Shown here piece by piece: positions 23,501-34,669 of a stretch of DNA of 64,000 bases. The translations under genes were made by a program, and so were the position numbers. The stretch is from Oryzias latipes (taxonomy: Eukaryota; Chordata; Actinopteri; Beloniformes; Adrianichthyidae): contig NC_019869.2 of assembly GCF_002234675.1 (NCBI RefSeq), forward strand, positions 9,720,015 to 9,784,014, given 5' to 3'. Position 1 is the first letter of the stretch, and each line of letters begins with the position of its first letter. The notes beneath the pieces are model-generated. The model was not told the DNA's origin. It worked only from the letters and a program-made list of their open reading frames with translations, and did not search any database.

Positions 23501-25694
23501 TTGTTCTATTATTTGATTTGAATGTTACTCATGCAGAAGAGGGTTTGTGTTTACTAAACCCAAATCCGCTGTCCAGATATCCCAGGAGGGAGTCTTAACT
23601 TTTACTTTCCCAGGAAGAAAACTGAAACCTTTCCGTCAAATGTCTCTCTCAAGCTTTAGCTTACTCTCAGCTGCTTCAGGAAGAGTCTCATGCCTTAAAG
23701 AGTTGGAATGAAGTCAAGATATTTTTTATCCTAAACTGGGATTGTATAGCATAATGAAAAGTACAAAAATTTCGGAAACATGTGACACTTATATTCGTTT
23801 CAGATCAACAGAGCACACTCTACATGACTGAATGAACGTCACCTCAACCTGAAAGCGATTTATTTTTATTTTTAGTCATCCTCTGGTAATAACCTGCCCT
23901 GTAATAACTCCTAACACAGACAGCTTTTCTGGGACTCCCCTTCCTTACCCCCTCCTTCCTTCTCCAGTCACTGAACATTAACAGCCTCAGTGAACGTGCA
24001 TAATCACCAGCACTGAGACTGCTTTGTTTTCAGTGCTTTTCCAAGCATGACTGTGAGTTTGTGTGTGTTTAAAAAATTTCAGAGACGATTGAAATCCCGA
24101 GCCACTAAAACCCAGCCCTTTGAGATGACATCAGCAGAGTTAGCAAGGTGGGAAAGCACCTGAATGGTGGTAACACAAACTTTTTGTGTGTCCTCAGTTT
24201 TCAAACGTTTCTCAAAAATGTTCAAAAATTCTTAAGAAATAAATGAGATAAACATTTTTTTTCTGGAAGTTACACAATTTTCTATCATGTTTTTTTTCTG
24301 TTTTTTCTTTTCTCTTTTTTTTTTATGTTTGTGTGTTTGAGGGTGTGCTGGCATGCTCCAGGATGCCTTAAAACATCAACAAAGTGTGATTCAGAGGTGA
24401 GCTCTTCAAAAGACAGATGGACATGCAGGCTGAAAGGACAGATTCGGACAAACAAACACGCAGAAAGAGTGGCTCAGCAGGGAAACATTCACACACAGGT
24501 CTTGATGCAAACCACCAACCTCGACCATAGACATTATATTCTCGTCTGTGGATGCCATGCACGCTTTGGTGCGTGTCATCTGAGGAATGCTGCTGTAAGT
24601 CTGCCACGTTCCCACTGTTGTGCTTTCCTTTCTAACTTTTTTTTTTTTTGCACACATATGCGGACACATTCCTACCTCCTTGAAACACCAGGCGCATTGT
24701 GGTCCCCGTCTGAGGCAATCTGAGCAGGAGGTGACGCTGGGTGACCAACACACACTGGCACCTGCAGGCAGACGACAATGGGGATCCGTGATTAGCATAT
24801 GAAAGAAAGTGCCATTGCTCATTAGCTGTGCAGGATGTGGATATTAAAGATTTTATGCCCAGTGTTTGATGAACCACTTAGCATCCTACACTGATTAGCT
24901 GTGGGAACAGAGATTTTTTTGGGAAGGTGAAACAGATCATCTCCCACACACACCAAGGATTTCTGAGTATTACTTAATCAGTGAAAGCTACCTACACACA
25001 AGCAGACTGCTGAAATATGCCTGCTATATTAAAGTGATTGAAGCAAATCCAGGTTTTTGGAGCAGATTCACTGGGTTGGAATGTACAGAGAATGGTTGCA
25101 GGTCTTTGCATCCCTAATAGGTCCATTATCATGTCTGTCTGACCCAAATAAAAGTCTGACCTGTCATACAGCAGCAGGATATGGTGACCCATTTCAGTTT
25201 TGCTTAGATTGATGGCTGAAACAAAAGGTCAGTGTGATTTAACGGTGCAGGAGAGAAAAGTTTGGGAATTCCCCATCTCTTATAAGCAGTTTTCAAGGTG
25301 TGCAGGTGAATGACTGAGGGAAAACTGTGACTGACTTAAAGGCAAAAGCAAGAACTGGTTCCGTAGTTTTGTCAGGTTTGGAAAGGATTGGCTCAGATTA
25401 CAGCAGTTATACAGATTTGTGCGTCTTTTTTTCTTGACTACAGTAATTTGTTTAGGAGGTATGGCAATCTGGGTTTTTACACCATTGTAAGGTGAGGTCT
25501 AATAGTTTCGATTGTTGGTGTATAGTAATAATTTCTTTAATAAAACCCCTGATGATCACATGAAAAGCTGATTGTGCAGTGATTTATGTAAGGGACCCGA
25601 ACTCACCGGTACTTGAAGCTTCTGCGCACCAAACCATGCAGGCGAGGAGGACACACAGAGGGACGCTGCCGTATGAGCGGAGCCAGGAAGTCAT
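8549..25694 (-). CDS. itgb8: Integrin beta-8 (fifteen coding exons)
   Basis: Cell-surface integrin beta chain. Known beta-8 pairs with alpha-V and binds and activates latent TGF-beta. Exons in transcript order: 25694-25607, 24761-24676, 22820-22652, 22530-22424, 22257-22118, 21388-21223, 19090-18932, 18856-18761, 18095-18003, 17177-17037, 15324-14922, 14817-14598, 14499-14420, 11044-10884, 8677-8549. All junctions are GT-AG, phases agree, and the sum is 745 residues (human 769). The chosen ATG gives an immediate signal peptide (LCVLLACMVWCAEA). PSI cysteines follow in exon 2. The beta-I domain has the MIDAS D139-x-S141-x-S143. Cysteine-rich I-EGF modules (CSGRGMCVCG at about 507) reach about 625. 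The membrane span is about 660-684. The tail has TVTYRRDRP like human AVTYRREKP and no NPxY, as expected for beta-8. Convergent with sp8. Confidence 0.96.
8738..8944 (+). repeat. tRNA-derived SINE, intron 14 of itgb8
   Basis: The order 'aatggccttgtgctagagtg', 'agtgcaaatc', 'gacactcagcattaaggggtt' and 'ctgctcccctcagggta' is that of a common teleost SINE. Related copies are at 18128-18345 and 62323-62570. It is degenerate in the A- and B-box regions. Confidence 0.7.
9191..9817 (+). repeat. TTAA-end DNA element, family A, copy 2
   Basis: A full-length copy in itgb8 intron 14. It begins 'ttgaagacccacgccgatg' and ends 'aactggagtgggtctttaa', so the termini are inverted repeats. All internal landmarks of the family are present. 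Confidence 0.8.
11418..11862 (+). mobile_element. 5'-truncated LINE with 18-bp target-site duplication
   Basis: The 18-bp sequence aatgacatccccatgaat occurs at 11418-11435 and 11845-11862. Between them lies only the 3' end of a non-LTR retrotransposon. It keeps a long frame for the C-terminus of the reverse-transcriptase protein, with VTRLDRIRNEYIRG, REARLRWFGHVQRRD, GRRARGRPKRRYMD and a final CGDP, all typical of a widespread metazoan LINE endonuclease/RT protein. The frame ends at 11819, and a purine tail (gaaagagaaagaag) follows. The intact duplication and frame imply a fairly recent, 5'-truncated insertion into itgb8 intron 13. Confidence 0.9.
13078..13520. repeat. Degenerate DNA-transposon-like repeat
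   Basis: Within itgb8 intron 13. 'tggctgggggtgcaacctatactcaggagc' at the left and 'gcgactcgtactcgggagcgacgtata' at the right resemble the paired ends of a common fish element whose termini read like 'gcgacttatactc'. No coding sequence was found, and the class is uncertain. Confidence 0.45.
13540..13850 (+). repeat. Common teleost interspersed repeat
   Basis: Contains 'gtgtggagtttgtgtgttctcc', 'cacagtccaaaaacatgc', 'acagactgatgacctatgtagggtgtaccc' and 'gctgggataggctccagcaacccc', a very widespread fish repeat. A fragment of its end is at 11268-11340, and a reverse-complement part is at 14193-14340. Confidence 0.75.
14193..14340 (-). repeat. Common teleost interspersed repeat, inverted fragment
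   Basis: 'ctggagccaacccagctactgaacaaggtggggtacac' followed by 'cacctatgggcaattttgag' is the reverse complement of the family at 13540-13850. It lies just downstream of itgb8 exon 13, within intron 13. Confidence 0.65.
15400..15532 (+). repeat. Family A fragment, copy 3
   Basis: Only the left part survives, from the 'gtgtttttaacatgttcttg' block to 'gctgtttgaaaaag'. It begins about 75 bp upstream of itgb8 exon 11, in intron 10. Confidence 0.7.
16163..16720 (-). repeat. TTAA-end DNA element, family A, copy 4
   Basis: An inverted copy in itgb8 intron 10. It runs from 'aaaacccactttaatcctcat' to 'ggtcggtctttaag' and contains the inverted landmarks 'tttctacagagcggcagtag' and 'ctcccacaatctcacag'. 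Confidence 0.75.
17478..17515. repeat. (TG)n microsatellite
   Basis: An impure TG run within itgb8 intron 9, visible directly. Confidence 0.9.
18128..18345 (+). repeat. tRNA-derived SINE, intron 8 of itgb8
   Basis: Same family as 8738-8944. Landmarks are 'tagtggccttaaactagagt', 'aaggttgtgagtt', 'gcttgacactcagcaagg' and 'ggggatgggtcaaatgcag'. It lies between exons 8 and 9. Confidence 0.7.
19487..19984 (+). repeat. DNA element with imperfect terminal inverted repeats, family H, copy 1
   Basis: Within itgb8 intron 6. The ends 'ctacgttcacaccaggctc' and 'agtctagtgtgaacactgta' are inverted relatives. Inside, around 19800, a short decayed frame reads MDDELIIAFCVLP, stop, FYGTKSLINRNRAVKEKVW. A matching peptide occurs in the copy at 27246. 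Possibly a PIF/Harbinger-type relic, but the class is inferred. Confidence 0.6.
21660..22102 (-). repeat. TTAA-end DNA element, family A, copy 5
   Basis: An inverted copy in itgb8 intron 5, ending 'ttattggagtgcgtctttaa' 15 bp from the 3' edge of exon 5 (22118). The outer left end is missing. Confidence 0.75.
22838..23105 (-). repeat. Family A fragment, copy 6
   Basis: Begins 'tctgttgatctattctaaaagcg' 18 bp beyond exon 3, in intron 2 of itgb8. It stops in the middle of the element after 'gacgaggaaaacaaagacg'. Confidence 0.7.
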
Positions 25695-26230
25695 CCTATC
25701 CACACGGGGAGCTTGAAAGGTGGGATGCAGCGAGGACACAGCCGAGCAGCTAGTGGGAATGAACCGGGGGGATCTGCGCACCGTGCGTCCGCCGCCGCGC
25801 CAACAAAAGCCGGGAGTGTCCGATCGAGTCCCGGGACATTTTCATTCATTCAGCAACCCCTTTAATCCAGGAACGTAGGCTTTTCACATCCCGGATCCAA
25901 TGAGCTTACGAGAGAGCAAGGTGAAGCAATCGCCGGGGCGCGCGCGGCTCCATGTATTTTCCAGGTGTAACCGAGAATGCCCTCTAACAGCTGACGACGG
26001 TGAGCGTCTCCTCCCGGGACAGGAGAGTCACGAGCGGGTACCAATCAGAGCCGGCGCCCTCCAGCATGCTGGTCTGTGCACATTACACATTGGAATTGGG
26101 AGAGGGGCCGTCTATTTAACCGGTGCGCCGGCTCCGGCAGGCGGATGTCATGGCAACGACGCGCTCCGTCCGCGCGCTATCAGAGTTAAAGAGACAAAAA
26201 CGAGAGAGAGAGAGGGCAAGGAGGAGGGGG
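25695..26230 (-). promoter_or_regulatory. CpG-rich itgb8 promoter region
   Basis: GC content and CpG density rise sharply from about 25700 to 26170 against an AT-rich background, directly upstream of the itgb8 start. The CCAATCAG motif at 26041-26048 is a good NF-Y site in either orientation. No TATA box was found. The transcription start is unknown. Confidence 0.55.
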
Positions 26231-26332
26231 AAGGAGGAGAAGTTGTGATGTGCATTCCGGCCAAACCGTGGCCTTGAAATGAACACTTGTGTTTATATCT
26301 GAAGAACGCCCAATGAGGTCTCAGGAGGAAGA

Positions 26333-26357
26333 GGGGGGGGGGGGGGGGGGGGGGGGG
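26333..26357. repeat. Poly(G) run of 25
   Basis: Twenty-five consecutive G on the + strand, upstream of the itgb8 CpG-rich region. Length in an assembly may be unreliable. Confidence 0.9.
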
Positions 26358-26739
26358 TTTGCTGAAGTGCATAGATGGATTATGCGGGAGTGGGGGGCTC
26401 CTGCAGTGGGGATCAAAAGATGGTGAGGAAGAGCAGAGGGGGTCTTAATGCATTGTAAGCAGTTTCCATTGACTTGGAGTCACCCCCTCACTGCTGCTTC
26501 TTCACAAACAACCACACTGAAACAGAATGAGTAACCCATACTGGACTGTCCATCTCTGGCAGCAGATCTTGCTTGGCGTGAGGCCCAAACAGAGATTTTG
26601 AGTTAATGCCAGGAGTGCAGTATACTCACCAATTATCTACTGTGTTTGACCCTGTGTGTCCCTCGGGGATCTATCGTAGATCTCTGTTCATTCATCATTA
26701 TCGCTCATTTATTTCCCAAATGAGGATTTCCAGAGACAT

Positions 26740-27180
26740 CTTTAAGAAAACAATTGCCACAGTTGGCTCTGAGTGTACCATTGACTTTATGTGAGAACTA
26801 GAGTGAAGGACTCCTCCCCCCTCACGTTCCAAACAAGTAGTACCTGCTGTCTCCAAGAAGCCAAAATCCAATAGAGAAATCCTAATTTTTTAAAATATTT
26901 TTTCTGTAGTGCAGTTATTTAAGTTATGAACTGACAAATCAGATGCCTCAATCAAAGTAGGTGGTGCCTGCTGACCAACCATGTTCGAAATGTTTGATTG
27001 ACATTCTCCTGACCCGCTTTCAAGTGTTAGGGGTGTGGACTTCCAACAAGCTCATTCCTGATTGGTTGCCATACAAACGTTGACTCAGACCAACTCAGAC
27101 CAATCACTGCTTACTGACGACATCGGGCTTCAACATGGCGGCTGCCATATAGCAAAAAAACAGCAACTGAGTTGACTTCA
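26740..27180. repeat. Possible repeat between itgb8 promoter and family H copy 2
   Basis: The phrases 'gtaccattgactttatgtg', 'tggtgcctgctgacc' and 'gggcttcaacatggcggc' look like parts of an interspersed element, and the last resembles the arms of the fold-back at 34670-34843. No termini are defined. Confidence 0.3.
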
Positions 27181-27245
27181 TTTGGTTGGTGTAGTCAGGA
27201 AGGTTCCCCTGTGTGACGTCACAATCATTCAATACAGTTCTCTTA

Positions 27246-27822
27246 AACTATGTTCACCCCGCCCTCGGCGACGCATGTTTAAGCGGTCACTTTCAGTAAA
27301 AGTCCATGTAAATTGCACTTAAATGCACGTTTTGGGCTTCACTGTTCAAAATTCTTGTGTTTACACATATAACTACGCACATTTGTACGAGTGCTTTCAA
27401 GCTCTATGTATAAAACATGCATTGGAAAGTAAACCATGACTTTGACAAATTTAAATCTGGTAGTGATGTATGGATGGCATCCTTTTTAAGTCATGGAAGT
27501 GCCAACTGTTTGAAAATTGATCATGAAAGAGAAATTAATATTTGCAACTTGTGCCCGGCCAAAATTACATGACACCAAGTCTTTCATATATCGGACTGGA
27601 GCTGTGAAAGAAAAAGCCAGAAGATTCGCAAGATTTGCACCGCTTCAATATTTCGCCCCACCTGTATGTGGTGGACATGCAATAGTAGACAGTGGAAAAA
27701 TAAAAAGAAGAAGCAACTCCCTGTTCATCCAGTTTGAACACCATGGGCTTAATGGGGTTTCGAGAACCTCCATTTAGCAAGAACGCATGTCACATGACCG
27801 CAGTGAACGTAGCTGTATACAG
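27246..27822 (+). repeat. DNA element with imperfect terminal inverted repeats, family H, copy 2
   Basis: A diverged relative of 19487-19984. Shared are 'aaatgcacgttttgggcttc', the 'tagtgatgtatggatggcatcc' segment and a decayed frame reading LHDTKSFIYRTGAVKEKARR. The ends 'ctatgttcacc' and 'cagtgaacgtag' are inverted. Confidence 0.55.
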
Positions 27823-29349
27823 TCTACGGAGTGTATGAAAACTTTCTTCTCTCTAGGCTGGGGGGGCAGCAAAACCTGCCTGTGTTCTTTGCCAAACGTT
27901 GGAATGGACCCTTGTGCAAACATCCTCTGTCCCATCAATGCTGCTTAGGATCAGTGTATTAATGACAGCTGTCATTGCTGTAAACCTGACGCAAACCACT
28001 CTTCCACTGCAGCAGTCCTCCCCCACCTTTCCAACCTCCACCAACTCCACCCCCTCCTTCTGTCTTACCCCCCACCCCCCTGGTATGTTTGTGTTAGCAG
28101 TCGGCTGGGCTTTCCATCACGCTGGTCTGGTCTCATCACTCTCCAAACACACACAGACACACACAGGCTGCTACAGTTGATGCCAACTTTTTCAAACATG
28201 GTTCCCAACATTTGTATAAACTTTCCTCTCCAGATGCAGATCACTCATATGATGGATTCTCTCTTTTCAGGACCGCTTTACTTTCCCCCTCCTCTTCTTT
28301 GGGTAAGCTGATGTGAAGACAAAGTAAAGGGTAAAAGTGAATGGGGGTTCCCATACAGACATGCAAATCAACGGCAAATTTTTTTTTGGCCAGAATTAAA
28401 CCTAAAAAACTCAACATCTGAGACAATTTTGGCATTTTTTCCCCTTAACTTGACTAACCCTATTTTGAATGTTCAGAAACTATAAGTTTACTGGTCAAAA
28501 TGTGTGTTGGGGATTTTTTTTTCACCCACGCTCAGCAGGTGCAAATCACAGATAGGGAATCTATTCTGACAAAATGTCACAATCTCTTTTGAAGACTACA
28601 TCATAAAGACTCAGGCGCAGTTATTACTCAGGCAAACCACAAACATGTAGGCAGAAGTAAAAATAGCCCAGATGTTAACCTGCTTCTGTAATGCTGAGTT
28701 ATTTATGGAAACTAAGTCCAACAGTCAAGACAGAGAGCTTCTTCCATGGAAATCCAACAAAGAACTGAAATCTGTTTTTGATGTGACAAAAGCCATCAGT
28801 TGGTCTTGTTTGAAGAGTTTCTCTTTCAACCACTTCTCCATTTTCTCAATGGAGAGCCGATTGGTAACCCTTTTTTTAAAACTTGTGATAGAAATTTACT
28901 GTTGTTTTATTAGATGTGCATACGTTTATTCTGATTCTTAAATATATGTGGCATGTGAGAATCAAAATTTGGTTTTATTTTCACAAAGTTCTTTAACAAA
29001 TGACTTACTATTAAATAAAAGATTTTAATTCTTCCACCAAACTGTCACCATTCAGTGCAACCTACACACATACATTTTGGGGGTAAAGTTTAGTTGTTAG
29101 TTTCATTACTGCTCTGTATTTACCTTTTTTGATTTTTTCTTTTCAATTTGTTTATGTCTATTTTTATTTGTAGTAGGTTTAAATGTTGTGTACTTTTTGT
29201 CCCTTTTCTATTTATAATTTCTTTGCTATATTTCTCTTTGTTTACCTGCTGTTTGAATGATTGATTAATGCAGAAGCAATTACTGTTCTGTGTCTCTGAA
29301 TATCATATAGATCATATAAATGACACAATGTACGGTAAAAGGTGCACAC
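27823..29349. other. Intergenic, no gene recognised
   Basis: A C-rich patch at 28015-28085 and short CA runs. No macc1 exon is visible here or elsewhere between itgb8 and tmem196. Confidence 0.5.
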
Positions 29350-29605
29350 TTATGAATGGCACTTTACTACCTTATTTGAAGGCCAGAATGCTCTACAGTC
29401 CCCATTCACCCACACACACACATTCACACACTGATTGAACGGGTGTGGTGCCAAACTATAACCGCCAGGAGCAGCGTTCAGTGTCTTCTTCAGTTCAGTG
29501 TCTTCAGTGTTCAGTGTCTTCCCCAAGGACTCTTGGACGGGCAAGGTGGGAACCTAACCTGCAAGTCAGAAGTTGACCACTCTACCTCACCATGGCCACC
29601 CTATA
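29350..29605 (-). repeat. Teleost interspersed repeat with internal duplication
   Basis: 'tccccattcacccacacacacacattcacacactgattg' and 'ccaaggactcttggacgggcaaggtgg' are hallmarks of a widespread fish repeat. In the middle, 'ttcagtgtctt' is repeated several times at 29479-29522. Confidence 0.6.
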
Positions 29606-29610
29606 GTATG

Positions 29611-31988
29611 GCATGTATGTTTAAAAACAAGTGAAATATTAAAGTGAAGCATAATAGGGAAGGGAGGGATTATCTTAGTCCACCTCCTCCAACTCTTTTT
29701 CATGCAAACTGTTTTTTGACAAACTTTACATGCTATGGGTTCAGTGTGTCATGTATTGTATCTATAAGTTTCAAGAATAACAATAATTATAGTGGCATAT
29801 AAATGGCATCATTTACATGGGTATGTGGATCAATATACAAGGAGATGTGTTGTCTGTTTCTGTACATTTCTTTGTATAACGACGAATCCCCTTAAGTTTG
29901 AAATATCTATGCATAGATGTAACTCTCTCCTGTTTGTCTTCTTTTGTGCTTTTCTTCATTTTTATTTGTGGGACTTAATATCATATTGAGATCTGAATAG
30001 GTGGCCAAATCTCTCCATGTTTGTGGCAACTGATCGTTTTGAAAGATTTGAACTAAACCGAGTTACAAATAAAGTTTTAGAAATACATTAAAATTCATTA
30101 TGTGTGAAGATAGGAAATCTGACTATAAAGGTATTTCTACAACTTCAATTGATCGCAACGTTCATGTTTTTTATCACAGTCTCAACCTGAACTGTAGAAT
30201 CAAAATGCAATAATTGAAAAATTATGCACAATACATTTTTTTTCCATGATAGAAGAAACTGAGAAACGGGAGTCATGCATCAAATTGGCGTATTGATGAA
30301 CTCCTCTTTCTTTTTTCACTTTCCTACCTTTGATATTTTAAATATTTGGCCTTATGTCACATTTTTACAGTCAGACTTTAAGTATAAATGAAAACTTTTC
30401 AATATACCCATATAGTCTAAAGGTAGTGTATTCATATTCCAATCACCCTTAATGAGTTACTTTTATCATCTGACAAAAAATACTTGAAAACAGCAACGGA
30501 AGCAGACAATCAGCAACATCTTCATGCAGGTTTTGGTCCTTTCAAATAAAACTCTCTTGTTTTCATGCTAATGCAAACCTTACCATTTAGTACAACACAT
30601 TTTTTTTTAACTTTTTGAAAATTGATTTACAAACAGCTTGAAATAGTGTTTGCTTTAACTCTTTGATTTGTGTCATTGCTGGTCCTAAGATTGACATCAG
30701 CTACATCTGTCTGTTGAAGAAAAATACACTTCCATTTTTTTTCTTAAAAAGTTGTTTTCACTTACAGCCTAATACTTTATAAAATATTTAGCAATCAAGA
30801 TAGCAATAACTTCCCCCAAAAGCAAAACCATTACAAAATAAAACAGAAAGTAAGGTGATGGTAGATTACTCCACATAAATCTTTTTTGTCGTTTTTGTCT
30901 AATGAATCATCAGATTGCAACATCCCTGCTTTGATTGGGAAGTTTTTGTTGTCTTTCTGACCTTGAAAATAATCTCAGAGTAACACAATCTCTGCTAACT
31001 TTGTCTATTTTGAAGTCCCTTGTGTTCTTTCACTTTAAGATTTCAACTGCATTTAATCCAGAAAATGTCATCTCCTAAAAACTCCCTAAAATGTTATCAA
31101 CTTTTTTCATTGAATTTCTCACAAAGGCATTACTAGATGAGTCAAAAATGCATTTTATTTAAGGAATAATGCATTTTCTCAGAGGTGACATGGTTGCATA
31201 ACTTCCTTGACATAACCAAGGAAACTCCGTGGTTCCGCCCATGACAATGCTGACGCTGATTTGCGTTGACCATCCCTGGCATTGTGGTGAACACAGACAT
31301 GCACACATCTACAATTCCCTCAGCCACAAGCATGACTGTCATCGTCAAACACACCCTTAAAAGACCACAGTGGACCATTTATTTTGTACTCCCTTGAAAA
31401 CTTACCGTCAGAGAAAGATTACAACATGAGATCTCCCAAACGGATCAATGTTTTAGAATCAGGACAACAAATATAACAACCCAGATAGTTTCCAGATCTG
31501 ACTGAAAACTCATTATCAGACTATTTTTGTTGCATTAAAATATTTTTATTTCTTTATTTCTTGACACAAAACCTCTTGAGGTCTTTTGATGTAAATACGC
31601 ATAAATCCACTTTTACTCCAAAATTACTTTAATTTAGCTTCTATATAGTGATTTTTTTCATAACTTGAAATAAATTCTGGGATCTGGTAAAAGTTCTTCT
31701 ATAATTAAACATAAGACATTCAAAGGATTACAGGGCTACTGAAATGCCTAAAAATGTTTTATGCCTGCAGTGACTTTTTGCAATATTTAAAGAAAAGTTT
31801 AAATAATAGTAAAATTGTATTTCTTTATTAATTCTTTTATTGCTGTAAAATAATAATCAAAAAATTCTAATTTGTTTTTTTGTCTTTTTTAAAAGATTTT
31901 TTAAATTTATTCTATTTAATTAACTTTGTTGTTATAGTCTTGGTTTTATAAATCTATATTTTCTTTTTATATTCTTCTTTTTTTCTTC
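29611..31988. other. AT-rich intergenic DNA
   Basis: About 2.4 kb of low-complexity-leaning AT-rich sequence without repeats or genes I can recognise. Confidence 0.5.
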
Positions 31989-33319
31989 AAACTTTGAATG
32001 TTGGCCGGCTTCCTGGGCCCGGCGGTGCTCTCTCCGCGCGGTGGGGGGGTTCACATTACATCTGAGCCGGGGGTGTCTGGTCCCTGGGGGGTGGGTTCTG
32101 GTCCTTGCTCCTGAGTGCTGGGCCCCGCCTAATTTCCAACTGTGGCCGAGCCTGGTCGGGCCATATTTACAACACCCCTTGTGGGCCCTCTTCTTTCCCC
32201 GGGGTTCCCCCCTCCTGGGCGGGGGCGGCGGGCCCCTGCCTCGCTCCTCCCTGGACCAACCGTGGGCCGGGCGGATGGCTGCCTGGAGTGCGGAGCGGGT
32301 CTCCCTTGGGGGGTCCTGGCTCGTACCTGGGGTTGGGGCGGGGGGATGCCCGGAACTCCTGGGTGGTGGTGGGGTGCTCGTTTGGGGCTGTGGGCGTCCT
32401 TCTCCGGTGGGGCCCTGCGTTGGGTTCTCCCGGCGCGGCGGGGGGGCTGCTCTCCTGGTTGGCCTGGGGCGGCGCTCTCTTTCCCTCCGTGCGTCCCTGG
32501 CCTCTGGCTCTGGGGGCCCTGCGGCGGCCCTGCTGGCCCTGGCCTGGGTGGCGGGCTTGGTCGCCCGGGCGACGGTTGTTCCCTGCCGGTTCCCGTGTGG
32601 CGTTGGGGGGATTCCGGCTGCCGCTGCTGCTGCGGTGGGGGTCTTGGGGTGGGGATGGCTGGGCACTCTCCCTCCTTCTTTTCACGTTCCACCATCCATT
32701 TTAGAAGAACATAAACACTCACCTGAGCACTGGTGTTAGCTCACCTTTGCACTAACAGTTTGCATGACTGAATGACTGAAATATTTCACACTAGTTGGTT
32801 TTAAGGCATAAGTATGCGTGTGAACACTATCTGTTTTGTGTACATGTCGACAGGTGGACATTTTTGCAGCTAGCAGGTGTGTTTATAACATTTGAGTGTG
32901 TGTGTGGACAGGCTCCGCCCCTTTTTTTTCTTTTTTCTTTTTTCTACATTTGAACCTTACCATAATGATTAACAACCAGTAAACTTGTTGCTTTATGCTG
33001 CTTCATGGTCTTATCCCCCTTCCCCTCCTATTATCACCCCCTATCCCCCCTCTCTCTAACGTCCCTCTCTCTTCTTCCCCTCTTTCCTTTTCCGTCCGGT
33101 CCAACACCAAAGATTTTCAGACATGATTGAAATTAATAAAGTTTGGCCTCAATTACAAAAGGGGTTTATTCAGACATACCTTTGGTCTGTCTGAAGATTA
33201 ATAACCCCTCTTGTTAAAGTAAAATATGTCCAACACAAGAGGCCCTCAGCTCTCATCTGTCTGCCCAGCTGTTGGACAGGACAAGTAAAAAAAAAAAAAA
33301 AAAAAACTTTGAATGTTGG
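31989..33319 (+). mobile_element. Poly(A)-tailed G-rich retroelement with 16-bp target-site duplication
   Basis: The 16-bp sequence aaactttgaatgttgg lies at 31989-32004 and again at 33304-33319, directly after an A tract starting at 33287. The insert is therefore about 1.3 kb and came in by target-primed reverse transcription. Its left 690 bp are extremely G-rich on the + strand, then comes AT-balanced sequence, then a pyrimidine tract (33001-33110) and 'aattaataaagtttggcctc' shortly before the tail. The long glycine/proline-rich frames on both strands in the G-rich part are composition artefacts: none matches a reverse transcriptase. I interpret it as the 3' UTR of a 5'-truncated L1-like LINE, but a non-coding retroposon is possible. 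Confidence 0.85.
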
Positions 33320-34560
33320 AGGAAACCTGTAAAATAACCTGTAAAATATGTTTTAGAAATAAATACTTGATTTTTTTAACGTGTGTGTTTTCGGCCATTT
33401 AAATCATAGATGTGATAGATCTTTGCATCCATTCATTCAAATAATAAGTGACAAAAAAGTGTGTTGTTTCCTGAATGTAGCCTGAAAGTGAAAAGCCAGT
33501 TTTTACTTCTCTGTATTGAAAAGGTGTCCCATGATGGAAAGCACTAAAGACGATAAGGTCTACAACCACAACTTCTCTTCTTGAGGATTTGATGAATTGG
33601 ATAACATGAAATCTAAAAAAAAGTTTCAAATGAGTCATTTGGAAAATATACTTGTATATTGCAAAAACTAAGAAGAGGATAGAAATTAAATGTCAGTTAT
33701 ATTGGTTTAAAATTAGTTTAAATGTTTAGATGTACTCGCTTTGTGGTTACAAATTCTGGACTGCTCACTGGCGCCAACGTATTACAAAAACCACCCAAAA
33801 TCTGTGTTTGAAAACAAAAATGTAAGCAGTCACAAACGTGTTTTTTTTTTTTTTAACAATTCCCATACTGGTGTTATTGAATTTTTGTCAAATTTAAATC
33901 CCAAAAAAACAACAACATTGAGTTAAAAATGATCCATCCATTCAATGTCAGAACCCACTGAATCCCATTTGGATCACATGGTTGCTGGAGCAAACCCAGC
34001 CTAAATGAAATACAGAAAAACAGAATTAAATCTCAAAATTTAAAGGCTTTACACAATATTTTGACTGTTTAAGTCAAGGGTTTAATGCCAGGACAGAGAC
34101 AAATCTTCAATGATTAGACACTGAGGAATATAAAGTAGTTGGCACAAGCAATGCAAAAAACCATAGACTTCCTTACTATGAAACATAAGAGCCAGGAGAA
34201 ACAGGAAGTGTCTGACACAATGAAAGCACTTAACATTAGTAAAGCAGACAGGAACCAGTCACAACAAAGCCCTTCATGTATATGCATGTATTTCTCAGCC
34301 ATACCGGATAGACACAGATAGTGGTAAGTCCACAAAAGACTCTCGCTGAGTTTCCATTGACTGTGAAATTGCGCAAATTGGATTTTCACCTAACGTAAAC
34401 ATGATAATTAAAAAAAAACTTGCATTTATCATAAAGGTTTTTGCGCTTGGAGGAGGCAGTTTTAGAGTCTTTTCAAAATTGACATAATTTGCAATACTGC
34501 AATTGGAAACACTTTTTTTCTAATTACACGAGTCATGTGACCAAGAACCGGATGACAATG
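33320..34560. other. Intergenic, no gene recognised
   Basis: AT-rich. A short fragment at about 33930-34010 ('gaacccactgaatccc', 'gctggagcaaacccagc') belongs to the common repeat at 14193-14340. Confidence 0.5.
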
Positions 34561-34669
34561 CGCTTCTTGTAGGAACCATTGACTTTAAAAACAATGGACG
34601 AATCGAGGTGTGACCCCCCTTATAGAAAATACCTTACATCCAGCTCTTGTGAAATGAGGCAAAATCCCT

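Noticed and set aside
31932..32666. 244-codon proline/arginine-rich frame
   Set aside because: Composition artefact in a TSD-flanked retroelement. Equal-length frames exist on both strands.
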